Positions 44,748-53,792 of a stretch of DNA of 64,000 bases are shown piece after piece (position 1 is the stretch's first letter; every line of letters starts with the position of its first letter). The stretch is from positions 316,963-380,962 of the forward strand of contig NZ_QNRT01000001.1 of assembly GCF_003315245.1 (NCBI RefSeq). Direction: 5' to 3'. The notes below the pieces were generated by a model. It searched no databases and had not been told where the DNA came from. It was given only the letters and a program-made list of their open reading frames with translations. This stretch comes from Arenicella xantha (lineage in GTDB: Bacteria; Pseudomonadota; Gammaproteobacteria; Arenicellales; Arenicellaceae). Both the position numbers and the translations under genes were made by a program.

Positions 44748-46100
44748 ATGTTAACTCTGACAACAATTTTGAATGACGCCCGCTCGGCACAAGCCGTTTT
44801 TGCAAACTACTCTCAAGAGCAACTCGATGCCTGCGCACGCGCAGTTGGTAAAGCTCTTTACGACAACGCTAAGGAACTGGCCGAAGATGCGGTAAACGAA
44901 ACCGGCATGGGAAATGTGGCGGATAAAACGCTTAAAAACCAAAGCAAGTCACGTAATGTGTGGCACTACCTAAAAGGAAAAAAATCGACCGGAGTCATTG
45001 AGCGAGACGAAGCCAACGGCATGATTACCATTGCTCATCCAGCTGGTGTGGTTGGGGCAGTCACACCGACTACGAGCCCAAGCATGACGATTATGTGTAA
45101 TGTGATGTGCGCACTCAAAGGTGGCAATGCCATTGTGATCGCACCACACCCGCGCGCCAAAAAAGTGAGCGCTAAAACAGTGTCGATTATTAACGCTGAA
45201 CTCGACAAACTTAAGGCACCAGAAAATTTGGTCCAATGTATTGAGCAACCCTCGATGCAATTAACCAATGAACTCATGGCATCGGTTGATGTACTGGTCG
45301 CGACCGGCGGGCCGGCGATGGTCAAGTCCGCCTACTCCAGCGGCATGCCATCTTTTGGGGTCGGTGCCGGTAACGTACAAACCATTTTTGATGTAGACAT
45401 AGACTATCAAGTCGCTGCACAAAAAGTCATTGCAGGACGGTGTTTTGATAACGGAATAATCTGTTCAGGCGATCAAAGCATTATCATTCCTAAGCAGCAC
45501 TACCAGCAGGTTATTGAGGCTTTTACGTCACAAGGAGCCTACTATATAGAGGACCAGCAACAGGCGGACAAATTGCGCGAGGCATTGTTTAAAGACGGCT
45601 ACACAAACCCTGACTTGATCGGCCAAGATGTTCAAGTGATTGCTCAATATGTGGGACTTCATGTACCCGATACAGCAAAAGTAATTCTAGTAAAATCGAA
45701 TGGCCGCGCCGACGACGTATTGCGCAGTGAGAAAATGTGCCCTGTACTTTCGGTGTTCGCCTACCAAGACCTCGAGCAAGCAATCTCTATCGCCAAACTC
45801 AATCTAGAGGTAAGAGGTAAAGGCCACACCTGTGTTATTCATTCGCACACGGTAGAGCACATCGAAAAAATTGGCGCCGCATTACCGGTCAGTCGCATAG
45901 CAATCAATGAGGCTGGGTCATTGTCGGTGGGCGGTACATTGCAAAACGGTTTCGTGCCAACTGGCACCCTTGGCTGCGGCTTCTGGGGCAACAACTCCAC
46001 GTCAGAGAACTTAAACTACCAACACATGCTCAACCTGCAGCGCATTGGCTTCACGATGAACCACAAACCTGTACCGACCGATGAGGAAATCTGGGCGTAG
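44748..46100 (+). CDS. CoA-acylating aldehyde dehydrogenase (SauS/EutE-like)
   Basis: The ATG at 44748 gives 450 residues; a TTG five codons earlier is in frame. AHPAGVVGAVTPTTSPSMTI and ALKGGNAIVIAPHPRAKK place it in the acylating ALDH group of EutE, PduP, AdhE and sulfoacetaldehyde dehydrogenase SauS. The nucleophile C239 lies in FDNGIICSGDQS. GSLSVGGTLQNGFVPTGTLG is also typical. It would convert an aldehyde plus CoA and NAD to acyl-CoA. Next to glutaryl-CoA dehydrogenase, glutarate semialdehyde is an attractive substrate, but this is inference; sulfoacetaldehyde or others remain possible. Confidence 0.85.
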   Translation: MLTLTTILNDARSAQAVFANYSQEQLDACARAVGKALYDNAKELAEDAVNETGMGNVADKTLKNQSKSRNVWHYLKGKKSTGVIERDEANGMITIAHPAGVVGAVTPTTSPSMTIMCNVMCALKGGNAIVIAPHPRAKKVSAKTVSIINAELDKLKAPENLVQCIEQPSMQLTNELMASVDVLVATGGPAMVKSAYSSGMPSFGVGAGNVQTIFDVDIDYQVAAQKVIAGRCFDNGIICSGDQSIIIPKQHYQQVIEAFTSQGAYYIEDQQQADKLREALFKDGYTNPDLIGQDVQVIAQYVGLHVPDTAKVILVKSNGRADDVLRSEKMCPVLSVFAYQDLEQAISIAKLNLEVRGKGHTCVIHSHTVEHIEKIGAALPVSRIAINEAGSLSVGGTLQNGFVPTGTLGCGFWGNNSTSENLNYQHMLNLQRIGFTMNHKPVPTDEEIWA

Positions 46101-46266
46101 TCACTAAGACTGACAAGTTACACCGCCAACGGCTCTTCGAATTTCGATATATCGAAAAACCTCACTGTTGTCTGAGCTGTTTTTTTGGCGACAAGCTCAA
46201 TCGTCTAAATGATGTTTTTGAAACTAAGATAACCATACTCAAAATTCGATATTTCTCACGGCATCG

Positions 46267-46458
46267 CCATCGCTTGTTGGTTTGCATGAGCCGGAGCAGC
46301 TAGCCAGCAATGAGCATGTTCTCGCTCGGCAACCTTGCCTGATATCGATAACAAGTTTCACTGATATTCATGAATATACATGCAAGACGGATTGTCACTT
46401 GGCGAGCGGTGACAATATTCTTGGCCAGCTCTTTACGCTGAGATGGCCTTGATACCAT
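46267..46458 (-). pseudogene. IS3-family transposase OrfB, 5' fragment with stop codon
   Basis: In another frame from OrfA, the sequence reads SRPSQRKELAKNIVTARQ, SIRLAC-like TIRLACIFMNISETCYRYQ and LPSENMLIAG, the N-terminus of IS3 OrfB. A TAG then stands where the family has tryptophan (IADWLLRL), and LLRLMQTNKRW continues after it. Homology is then lost. So the gene carries both a nonsense change and a deletion of its DDE catalytic core. Confidence 0.75.
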
Positions 46459-46702
46459 CCTGACGTATCTCAGCTTTGACGCGCTCTTCAGCATACATCT
46501 TCTTCAAACGAGCATTTTCGGCTCGGAGTTCTTTTATTTTCCTCATCAGAGATGTATCCATTCCACCAAATTTTGCGCGCCATTTATAGAAAGCCGCATG
46601 GCCCATTCCGTGCTCGCGGCACATATCTGGAACTGAAACACCTTCTTCGTTTTGCTTCAAGATAGCGATGATTCGGTTGCCTGAAAATTTAGCACTGCGC
46701 AT
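46433..46702 (-). CDS. IS3-family transposase OrfA
   Basis: The 89-residue DNA-binding subunit starts at MRSAKFSGNRIIAILKQNEE. It has the HTH_Tnp_1 core PDMCREHGMGHAAFYKWRAK, the GGMD bridge and a coiled coil (MRKIKELRAENARLKKMYAE). Length is normal for OrfA. The end deviates (IRQDGIKAISA in place of the usual AEIIKEAL-type end), suggesting a shift just before the OrfB join. Without OrfB it cannot transpose the element. Confidence 0.8.
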   Translation of the reverse strand: MRSAKFSGNRIIAILKQNEEGVSVPDMCREHGMGHAAFYKWRAKFGGMDTSLMRKIKELRAENARLKKMYAEERVKAEIRQDGIKAISA

Positions 46703-46819
46703 AAAAAACTCTCCTGTTAGGATCAAAGAATAATCTACTTAAAACTCCAACTAATTTTCGGGGGGATTGCACGACGCTCGGCGATAACAAAAATCAGAAC
46801 GAAATATCTTCAATGTCGC

Positions 46820-46865
46820 GATGACTCAGATGAAACCGAGATGACTCAGATGAAACCGAGATGAC
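46820..46865. repeat. Tandem 20-base repeat, 2.3 copies
   Basis: GATGACTCAGATGAAACCGA occurs at 46820-46839 and 46840-46859 without mismatch, then GATGAC at 46860-46865. It lies between the IS remnant and the exopolysaccharide locus, in a gap of about 400 bases that has no gene. Confidence 0.9.
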
Positions 46866-47077
46866 AGCCAAAGTGCGTGTTGAATTACTTTTGAGGGAAT
46901 CCGTAGTCGTTTATAAATGCCCATTCAGGAATTATCTAATAAATTGATTTAGCACAGTGCGGGACATTGTACGTAATACATAACCACTGTCCGACTGGTT
47001 GCCTGTGATGTCTTAAGGGTATTTTAGTTAGTCTTTCTTAGGCGTTCTCAAATTTTAGTACTTCACAATTTAACGAA

Positions 47078-47104
47078 CTGACTTACCACTAAATCTCGTA
47101 TAAT
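47078..47104 (+). promoter_or_regulatory. Promoter candidate for the exopolysaccharide locus
   Basis: A perfect TATAAT (47099-47104) stands 33 bases before the first start codon of the block, with CTGACT (47078-47083) as a weak -35 at a short 15-base spacing. The -10 is good; the -35 is uncertain. No JUMPstart element was seen. Confidence 0.4.
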
Positions 47105-47137
47105 GAATTGGGACAAGCACTGGGCAATTGATAAAAA

Positions 47138-47908
47138 ATGATTGGCAACATCAAATATCGGCTACGCCAACTTCGCGCAGAAGGAAAATTCACGTTTTTA
47201 ATCAATTTATTAGTAGCGGCCAACGCCCATATTAAATCTCTACGCCAACGCACACAGAAAAAGGGCGCGGCAGCATCACTGTTACCACGCCAGTTTGGAA
47301 GCTCTCCCCAAGCATGGGTTGATTTTATATGGAACGCGAACAATGGTTTTTTTAGGCCCATTCAGCAACCTCAGGAAATACTAAACCTGATTGAAATCGT
47401 TTCTCAGCGAAAACCTGAAACAGTACTAGAGATTGGCACGGCGAATGGTGGATCACTCTTTTTATTCTGCCGAGCGGCCGCCAAGCACGCAACCATTGTG
47501 AGCATTGATTTACCTGGAGGCATCAACGGAGGTGGCTTCCCGAACTGGAAAACCGACCTGTATGCACAATTTGCTGGAGACACTCAACAGCTGCACCTAC
47601 TGCGCCTGAATTCTCACCTGCCATCCACGCTTAGTCGCGTTCAAGAAATAACGCCAACAGGAAAATTTGATGCCATTATGATTGATGCCGATCATAGTTA
47701 CGAAGGCGTTAAACAAGACTTTGAACTCTACAGCAGCCTTGTTGCGGAAAGAGGAATCATCATTCTTCACGATATTATCAAAAACCAATTCGACCCCTCT
47801 ATTCAGGTAAATCGTTTTTGGGACGAGCTAAAACTGACACACCAGACAAAGGAAATAATATTTGATAACAAGCAGGGCAACATGGGCATTGGTCTTGTGT
47901 TCTTTTAA
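47138..47908 (+). CDS. SAM-dependent methyltransferase (cephalosporin hydroxylase-like fold)
   Basis: The 256-residue product has a class I methyltransferase core from about residue 85: ETVLEIGTANGGSLFLFCRA (motif I), ATIVSIDLPGG, and FDAIMIDADHSYEGVKQDFE followed by IIILHDII. This is the Methyltransf_24/CmcI-like group found in sugar and O-antigen loci, where it methylates sugars or caps chains. It is the first gene of the glycosyltransferase block and is followed 25 bases later by a rhamnosyltransferase-like gene. Confidence 0.78.
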   Translation: MIGNIKYRLRQLRAEGKFTFLINLLVAANAHIKSLRQRTQKKGAAASLLPRQFGSSPQAWVDFIWNANNGFFRPIQQPQEILNLIEIVSQRKPETVLEIGTANGGSLFLFCRAAAKHATIVSIDLPGGINGGGFPNWKTDLYAQFAGDTQQLHLLRLNSHLPSTLSRVQEITPTGKFDAIMIDADHSYEGVKQDFELYSSLVAERGIIILHDIIKNQFDPSIQVNRFWDELKLTHQTKEIIFDNKQGNMGIGLVFF

Positions 47909-47933
47909 TTGATGTTGCTTTGTTTCACTTGAA

Positions 47934-48782
47934 ATGAATCCTCCAAAGTCAAACCTCTGCCATATTATTCTTACTCGGTTCAACCTGCCTTCAGGCGGGC
48001 GTGAATCAAAAATAAGGAATTCACCAAACTGGCTGGAAAACCGCTTTGAGTTATTTGAAACGTACTGCCTGCCATCAGTGATGCAGCAATCTAATGCAGA
48101 TTTCAAATGGTTTATTTACTTTGACAGAGACACGCCTGAGCCGTTTCGCACGCGTGTAAAACAATACGAAATTCAATATCGGCAAATCACTATCTTTTGG
48201 GGGAAAAACATACCTTTAGCCGACATCCAAAAGCAGATTTTTGAACGAGCACCTGAGCACAAAGAGTACCTATTAACCACTCGCCTCGACAACGATGATG
48301 CGCTTAACAAAGACTTTGTTAGCAAACTTCAAACCGCCGCGGCACCATTGAGCAATAAGTCTAACGCATTAGTGATGAATTACCAAAATGGGCTGATACT
48401 CTGTGGTGACCGAGTCTATTCGCATCACGACACGAGCAATCCATTTGCGTCAGTTCTGGAACCGTTGTCGGCGAATATTAAAACGATTTGGCAGCATCAA
48501 CACACTAAATTACACAACTTTGGCACGATACATCAATTGAATTCGCAAGCCATGTGGCTACAGGTTATTCACAAACACAATGTATCAAACCGCATTAGAG
48601 GCTATCGAGTTCAAAATATTGTGCTCGTCAACGCCTTCCCATTTATAAAAAGACAACTCGTGCATGAGCACTATTGGTTAATTCTATTGGAGAACGCCAC
48701 CCTCACTCCCGTCAGAAAAATTAAAGAGTTTTTTAGGTCTAAACTAAAAACATTGCTTGTACTAATTAGAAGTAACGACTAG
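47934..48782 (+). CDS. Putative rhamnosyltransferase-family glycosyltransferase
   Basis: The 282-residue product resembles the Rhamno_transf (PF11316) family: HIILTRFNLPSG, then SPNWLENRFELFETYCLPSV, SNADFKWFIYFDRDTPEPFR and LLTTRLDNDDALNKDFV, with the DND triad that binds the nucleotide sugar metal. It would add a sugar to the growing repeat unit at the inner membrane face. It has no membrane helix. Donor and linkage are unknown. Confidence 0.78.
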   Translation: MNPPKSNLCHIILTRFNLPSGGRESKIRNSPNWLENRFELFETYCLPSVMQQSNADFKWFIYFDRDTPEPFRTRVKQYEIQYRQITIFWGKNIPLADIQKQIFERAPEHKEYLLTTRLDNDDALNKDFVSKLQTAAAPLSNKSNALVMNYQNGLILCGDRVYSHHDTSNPFASVLEPLSANIKTIWQHQHTKLHNFGTIHQLNSQAMWLQVIHKHNVSNRIRGYRVQNIVLVNAFPFIKRQLVHEHYWLILLENATLTPVRKIKEFFRSKLKTLLVLIRSND

Positions 48783-48841
48783 ATCGACTATCCGTTACCC
48801 AACCACTTTTCACTATAAAGCGAAGTCGCTCGATACATAAA

Positions 48842-49495
48842 ATGCTAAAGCTACACCCCACATATTACCAATCTCAGCGACAGGAAATGCGACAGTTTCT
48901 GCCAACAAACTATTCTAAGGTATTAGAGATCGGGTGCGGCGAAGGCAATTTTCGAAACAACTTGGAAAAGCAACACGAGTATTGGGGGGTTGAGCAAAAT
49001 CAAGATGCCGCAACAAAAGCGAGCGTGCTACTAGACAAAGTTAGTGTCGGCAACTACGAAGACATATCTAATCAACTACCGAAACAGTATTTCGATCTGA
49101 TAGTATGCAATGACGTTCTTGAGCATATGGAAAATCATATCGAGTTTTTGTTAGACTTAAAATCGAAACTAAGCCCTGGTGGAAGCCTTATTTTATCCAT
49201 TCCGAATGTACGCTACCTTTCAAATATAAATGAGCTTCTGTTCTCGAAAGATTGGCGATACCGAGATGCAGGGGTCTTGGATCTCACCCATCTTCGTTTC
49301 TTTACTAAGAAAAGTCTACTTCGAGTAATGCGACAAACAGGCTGGAAAGTTGACATAATCAAGGGGGTTAATCGCTATGGTAGTGGCGGTGGTGGGTCAC
49401 GTTTAGTATTTTCTTACATAATGCAATTAATATACGGTTTTGACTCAGCCTATCTCCAATATGCTGTGCGTGCCAGTGACGAATCACAACAATGA
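48842..49495 (+). CDS. Class I SAM-dependent methyltransferase
   Basis: The 217-residue Methyltransf_23-type protein has motif I VLEIGCGEGNFRNNL (about 24-38), YFDLIVCNDVLEHMENHIEF and PGGSLILSIPNVRYLSNINE. Proteins like this in polysaccharide loci methylate sugar residues or end chains. Its TGA overlaps the next gene's ATG by four bases, so it is coupled to the StrF-like glycosyltransferase. Confidence 0.85.
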   Translation: MLKLHPTYYQSQRQEMRQFLPTNYSKVLEIGCGEGNFRNNLEKQHEYWGVEQNQDAATKASVLLDKVSVGNYEDISNQLPKQYFDLIVCNDVLEHMENHIEFLLDLKSKLSPGGSLILSIPNVRYLSNINELLFSKDWRYRDAGVLDLTHLRFFTKKSLLRVMRQTGWKVDIIKGVNRYGSGGGGSRLVFSYIMQLIYGFDSAYLQYAVRASDESQQ

Positions 49496-50277
49496 ACCCG
49501 CCACTTAATATCGCGGTTGTCGCGGCGGTATCAGATTCAGACATACTTAATAGTAATTTATTACGCTCCCCCATTTTCTCACAAATTGATACCCCTCGTT
49601 ACTTTGTGACGGGTGCTAATTCTGCTGCCGAAGCCTACAACCAAGGACTAGAGCAGTTTGCCGATAAGGATGTTCTCATACTTGTACACCAAGACGTTTA
49701 CCTGCCCCGTAATTGGTATCAACATCTAGTCGACGCACTCGAAGAACTAGCTGATCGGAAGGTAGACTGGGGGGTGTTAGGCGTTTTCGGCAAGACATCT
49801 CACGGCGACAACGCCGGCAGGGTGTGGGACAGCGGCCTTGATCGCGAGCTAGGTGAAGCCTTTACCACACCAGTCGAAGTGGAAACCTTAGACGAGCTAC
49901 TGCTAATCGTTAAACCACAAGACAGGTTAGCATTCGACACAGACCTAGTCGGGTTCCATCTGTTCGCCAGCGATTATTGCGCAACGATGCGTTCGAAAGG
50001 CAAACACTCTTACGCGATCCACGCACCCGTTATTCACAATAGCAAGCGGACCCAATCGCTTGGCGGAGACTATGCAGTCGCTTATCGCTACCTACAAAAA
50101 AAATGGCACAATGAATTGCCATTGCATGCAGTGTGCGGCGCGATAACAAAATGGGGAATTCAATACAAACGCATACGTTTTGGGCTCGCGTATCGCCGCA
50201 TTTTAAAATTAATTCCAAATCAAGCTGCTGGCAGTAAAAACCCCATCGAACTCGCCAGGCAACTTGGTTACGAATAA
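49492..50277 (+). CDS. Glycosyltransferase family 2-like protein, StrF domain
   Basis: The 261-residue product shows the Glyco_tranf_2_5/StrF pattern: NIAVVAAVSDSDILNSNLLR, SAAEAYNQGLEQFADKDVLI and LVHQDVYLPRNWYQHLVDAL, later FDTDLVGFHLFASDYC. HQDVY replaces the usual DxD of family 2. It probably transfers a sugar in the same repeat unit as its neighbours. Donor unknown. Confidence 0.8.
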   Translation: MNPPLNIAVVAAVSDSDILNSNLLRSPIFSQIDTPRYFVTGANSAAEAYNQGLEQFADKDVLILVHQDVYLPRNWYQHLVDALEELADRKVDWGVLGVFGKTSHGDNAGRVWDSGLDRELGEAFTTPVEVETLDELLLIVKPQDRLAFDTDLVGFHLFASDYCATMRSKGKHSYAIHAPVIHNSKRTQSLGGDYAVAYRYLQKKWHNELPLHAVCGAITKWGIQYKRIRFGLAYRRILKLIPNQAAGSKNPIELARQLGYE

Positions 50278-50293
50278 CTAGACAACATTAATC

Positions 50294-51592
50294 ATGACTG
50301 CTATTCGCATATTAATTTTTTCATTTCTGATTCCTGACGAATTCAGCCTAACCTTAGGCAGCCTCGTATTAAGTGGTTATCGGATAGTTCTGATTGCCTT
50401 GGCCCCTTACATACTGTGGTTAATGCTCAAACGGGGACATGACGTCGATTGGAATCATTGCGATGTTATGGCTTGCATCGTCTTTATATGGCCTACGCTG
50501 GCCTTTGGCCTAAATACAGGCTTAACAGCCGCGATTGAATCAGGCGGCGTTCTCGCCTTGGAAATGGGCGTTCCCTATCTCCTCGTTCGCTTAAACGTAA
50601 ATAATTACGATGAAAGAAAGAAGCTAGCCACGTCATTTCTCACCATGGTCACTATTCTATTCCTGGTAGGCTTACCCGAAGCCATTACTGGGCAACATTT
50701 CACTCATGAAATTGCCGCTCAATTAACCGGCCAAAGTTATACAGGCATAGCCGACCAGCGGTATGGAATATGGCGAGCCATTGGACCAATGGATCACGCG
50801 ATACTCTTTGGTACTTTGTGTGCAAGTTTCGTGGTTATCGCGATAACCTTGGCTCAACGGCAGAGGAAGTTTTGGCCTGCGGTGTTTTTCGCTGGAGGTG
50901 GTGCGGTGATTTCGGCATCGTCAGCCCCCATTCTGGCGATTCTAGTGCAGCTAGGTATGTTGACATGGGCATTGCTATTACGGCGCCACGCTAATAAATG
51001 GTGGCTGCTATTATTGCTGTTCTTAGTATTCTATGTGTTCGTAGACATACTCTCGAACCGCGACCCTGTTAGGGTTATGTTCAGTTACCTACTAATAAAC
51101 CCAGCAACTGGATACGCACGCTACTACATGTGGATCAATGGCATAGAAGTATTGACTCAATCGACTTGGGGCATGGTATTCGGTTATGGCTACGACATCA
51201 GCATTTTCGACGTTATAGATGATTTTTATTCACGCAACTTAATGCAAAATACTGTCGACAGCTATTGGCTAGTGTTAATGCTTCGATATGGCGCCACAAT
51301 GGCCGCATTATTCGCAGTTTTTCTGCTGTTTGTACTTCGTCGTTCACTAAAGCAAACGCGCCGATTAAGCAAAAGAAAGGACCGTCGCTTGATGCAGGCA
51401 TGGTTTATATCTGCATTTGCTATGACACTAATAGCATCAACGGTTCACTTCTGGGGCCAGATGGCCTGCGTTTACGTTATGGTTTTGGCGGCTTGTGTCG
51501 GCAGGACTCCACCGCGCCGCAAGCGATCGGGCTCAGGTACCACAACACAACATAAAATTGGTAGGCGCGTTTCGCCCTCTCCCGTAGATTAA
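50294..51592 (+). CDS. O-antigen polymerase-like membrane protein (Wzy candidate)
   Basis: The 432-residue protein has ten or more hydrophobic segments and a large periplasmic-type loop (about 275-325: GYARYYMWINGIEVLTQSTW, then GMVFGYGYDIS), as in Wzy/O-antigen ligase-type proteins. DILSNRDPVRVMFSYLLINP and the basic tail KRSGSGTTTQHKIGRR are local features. Sequence conservation in this family is low, so the call rests on topology and on its place directly before the flippase gene. Confidence 0.72.
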   Translation: MTAIRILIFSFLIPDEFSLTLGSLVLSGYRIVLIALAPYILWLMLKRGHDVDWNHCDVMACIVFIWPTLAFGLNTGLTAAIESGGVLALEMGVPYLLVRLNVNNYDERKKLATSFLTMVTILFLVGLPEAITGQHFTHEIAAQLTGQSYTGIADQRYGIWRAIGPMDHAILFGTLCASFVVIAITLAQRQRKFWPAVFFAGGGAVISASSAPILAILVQLGMLTWALLLRRHANKWWLLLLLFLVFYVFVDILSNRDPVRVMFSYLLINPATGYARYYMWINGIEVLTQSTWGMVFGYGYDISIFDVIDDFYSRNLMQNTVDSYWLVLMLRYGATMAALFAVFLLFVLRRSLKQTRRLSKRKDRRLMQAWFISAFAMTLIASTVHFWGQMACVYVMVLAACVGRTPPRRKRSGSGTTTQHKIGRRVSPSPVD

Positions 51593-51619
51593 TGGTGCGT
51601 GCGATTTTGAGATTAACGC

Positions 51620-53065
51620 ATGTATAACTATACTCAATCCGCATTTTTGGCCTCGGGCACCTATGCTAGCTCAATTGTTTCCATGCTTTTGCGGAACATT
51701 CTTTTTGCTCGTTTACTCAGTCCCTACGACTTTTCAATAGCCCTTACGTTTGGCGTTGTGTTATCTCTTTTTGAGTACATGACTAGCTTTGGGCATGAAA
51801 TGCTTATGCAACGTTCGGAGCACGGAAACAAGGAACGGTTTCAAGCCACCATGCAAAGTGTCATGGTATTGAGAGGCTTCTCTATCGCAGCGTTCATTGT
51901 ATTGATCTCACCGACTATCGCGAGCTTCCTAAATGTCCAATCTAGTGTATTTAACTATGCATTATTAGCCGTCGTGCCATTCATAAATGGTTTCACTCAC
52001 TTGGACCCGCAGCGCCTTCATCGCCAAAATAATTTTGTTATAACTGCAAAGATCGGGATTACTGCTGATATCGCATCCATCGTTATGGCGCTGCTCTGTG
52101 CTCTAATTTGGAGTAGTTATTGGGCATTTTATATTTCATTCGTGTTTCGTCACTCAATTAGCACAGTGTTATCTCATTTTTGGGCAAGTCGCCCATACCG
52201 CCTAGCCCTCAATAAAGACTATATATTTGAACTGTGGCATTTTGGTCTGCCGCTGGTTGCGGTCGGAATATTAAAGTACTTCGGCACTGAAATCGACAAA
52301 GCACTCATTGCAAGCTACTCCGGCCTACATCAGTTTACCCTATACTTTCTGACCATGATGATTACCGCAAATGCAGCAAACATAATCGCAGTTGGCTTAT
52401 CGAAAATATTCATTCGTAGAATCAGCACAGCCACTCAAGACCAACTTAGTCATACAGCTTATGGCAATGGCGTGATCACTCTATACCTAGCGCTGCCTCT
52501 TTTGCTAACTATTACAATATTTGGAGAGCTAATTATTCGTCTTGTCTTTGGCACACAATACCCACCGATACCGTACCTGATACCCGCTGTTGTGACGCTG
52601 GTTGCGATACGTCAACTGAGCCACTGGCTAAACCAAATAGTAGTGGGCGGAAACGAAACTAAATTAATCCTTTATGCCGATATGGTGCGCATTTTAGTGT
52701 TAGCTATCGGTCTTTTAATTGTCGTTAAAGGTGAAGACGTTAGGCTATTTACATTAGCATTTATTCTATGTGAATTGGCCTATGTTATTTTCCTATCGAA
52801 GTTGTTGTCAAAATCGGTTGATGGAATCAGAAAGTACAGTCTAATACTATTAGCGATAACCGTAATGTCGAGTAGCGTATTTTACGTCTTGTATTGGCTC
52901 ACCTATGACAACAATACATTCATATACAAAGCCGCTTACTACCTTGCCAGTATGTTTATCCTGCTTGGTTTTTTTAATGCCTCATCGGCGCTATGCCGAG
53001 CTCAATCATTGAAACTGCTGCGCGTTATCCAAATACTACTGATGAGTAAATTTCGCCCAACCTAA
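51620..53065 (+). CDS. Polysaccharide flippase, Wzx/MOP family
   Basis: The 481-residue membrane protein has about 12 to 14 helices and opens SAFLASGTYASSIVSMLLRN, then ARLLSPYDFSIALTFGVVLS, the typical Wzx start. QRLHRQNNFVITAKIGI is the usual internal segment. It would flip the lipid-linked repeat unit to the periplasm. GAGATTAACGC precedes the ATG. It is convergent with the gene at 53072, so it ends this plus-strand block. Confidence 0.85.
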   Translation: MYNYTQSAFLASGTYASSIVSMLLRNILFARLLSPYDFSIALTFGVVLSLFEYMTSFGHEMLMQRSEHGNKERFQATMQSVMVLRGFSIAAFIVLISPTIASFLNVQSSVFNYALLAVVPFINGFTHLDPQRLHRQNNFVITAKIGITADIASIVMALLCALIWSSYWAFYISFVFRHSISTVLSHFWASRPYRLALNKDYIFELWHFGLPLVAVGILKYFGTEIDKALIASYSGLHQFTLYFLTMMITANAANIIAVGLSKIFIRRISTATQDQLSHTAYGNGVITLYLALPLLLTITIFGELIIRLVFGTQYPPIPYLIPAVVTLVAIRQLSHWLNQIVVGGNETKLILYADMVRILVLAIGLLIVVKGEDVRLFTLAFILCELAYVIFLSKLLSKSVDGIRKYSLILLAITVMSSSVFYVLYWLTYDNNTFIYKAAYYLASMFILLGFFNASSALCRAQSLKLLRVIQILLMSKFRPT

Positions 53066-53071
53066 TAGCCT

Positions 53072-53767
53072 CTACTTCGTTTCAGTGGCGGTACGGTTTG
53101 TGCAAACCTCTTGCATACGCTTAGTGACAGGTAATTCACTACACATAAAATCTAACTGCCCATAGCCACTCAGTAGCGCCCGAATCACTTTGGTGCTATT
53201 AGCCTTCTGCTCAATCGAAATGCGTGTAAAGTCAGTGGTTTGTTGGCGCTGTTGTCCAGATAATACGGGCCAATGATGTAAGCCAATTTGCATCATTGAA
53301 TAGGCGACGCGTGTCTCGTTCAAACCTAGCCTATGTGCCTCACTAAACCACAATGAAAATTCGTCGCCCAATTTTTTTTGGTTGGAATAAATTAACGCTA
53401 AACGCGCTACTGAAAATGACCAATTCTGGCGAATTAGCAAAGCTCGTTCGTGCAACATCGCCGCCGTTTGTAATAGTGTAGATTGCTCTAAATACTGGCC
53501 ATCTGGAGACAACCACCATGATTGATAAAGAAGGTCCCCCTTTAGATCCAAAGCATCTGCATACTGTTCACGCCAGCGCAAAGCCTCATCTACGTCGTTG
53601 ATGAAAGGTAAAAGATCACTAGCGTACTCAAGAGAGTCTAAATCAATTGCATCGTATGAAGATTTGGCTCTTTCATAGTAGTAAGCTGAGATTGCATAAC
53701 GCCCTGACCATATAGCGAAACCACACAACACCAATATCAGGACAAGCCTATAGGTGAAGGACCACAT
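53072..53767 (-). CDS. Membrane-anchored helical protein, VpsP-like candidate
   Basis: From ATG 53767 the product is about 231 residues. It has one N-terminal helix (YRLVLILVLCGFAIWSGRYA) and a periplasmic helical region with TPR-like texture (ADALDLKGDLLYQSWWLSPD, LLQTAAMLHERALLIRQNWS, RLALIYSNQKKLGDEFSLWF). I recall similar small proteins (VpsP type) beside Wzc in Vibrio-like exopolysaccharide loci, but the match is not certain. It lies 25 bases after the Wzc gene and probably assists assembly. Confidence 0.55.
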   Translation of the reverse strand: MWSFTYRLVLILVLCGFAIWSGRYAISAYYYERAKSSYDAIDLDSLEYASDLLPFINDVDEALRWREQYADALDLKGDLLYQSWWLSPDGQYLEQSTLLQTAAMLHERALLIRQNWSFSVARLALIYSNQKKLGDEFSLWFSEAHRLGLNETRVAYSMMQIGLHHWPVLSGQQRQQTTDFTRISIEQKANSTKVIRALLSGYGQLDFMCSELPVTKRMQEVCTNRTATETK

Positions 53768-53792
53768 AAACACTAACTACTCAGTGCGTGCA

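Larger units (their letters stand above)
46262..46772 (-). mobile_element. Remnant of an IS3-family insertion sequence
   Basis: A left end read on the minus strand (about 46769: TGCAATCCCCCCGAAAATTA) is followed by an orfA-like gene and the first part of orfB, after which homology stops near 46265. The rest of orfB and the right inverted repeat are missing, so the element cannot move itself. It lies between the catabolic genes and the exopolysaccharide locus. Confidence 0.8.

Noticed and set aside
46866-47137. Search for a JUMPstart element before the exopolysaccharide locus
   Set aside because: No GGCGGTAG-type element was found; only a TATAAT box is visible.
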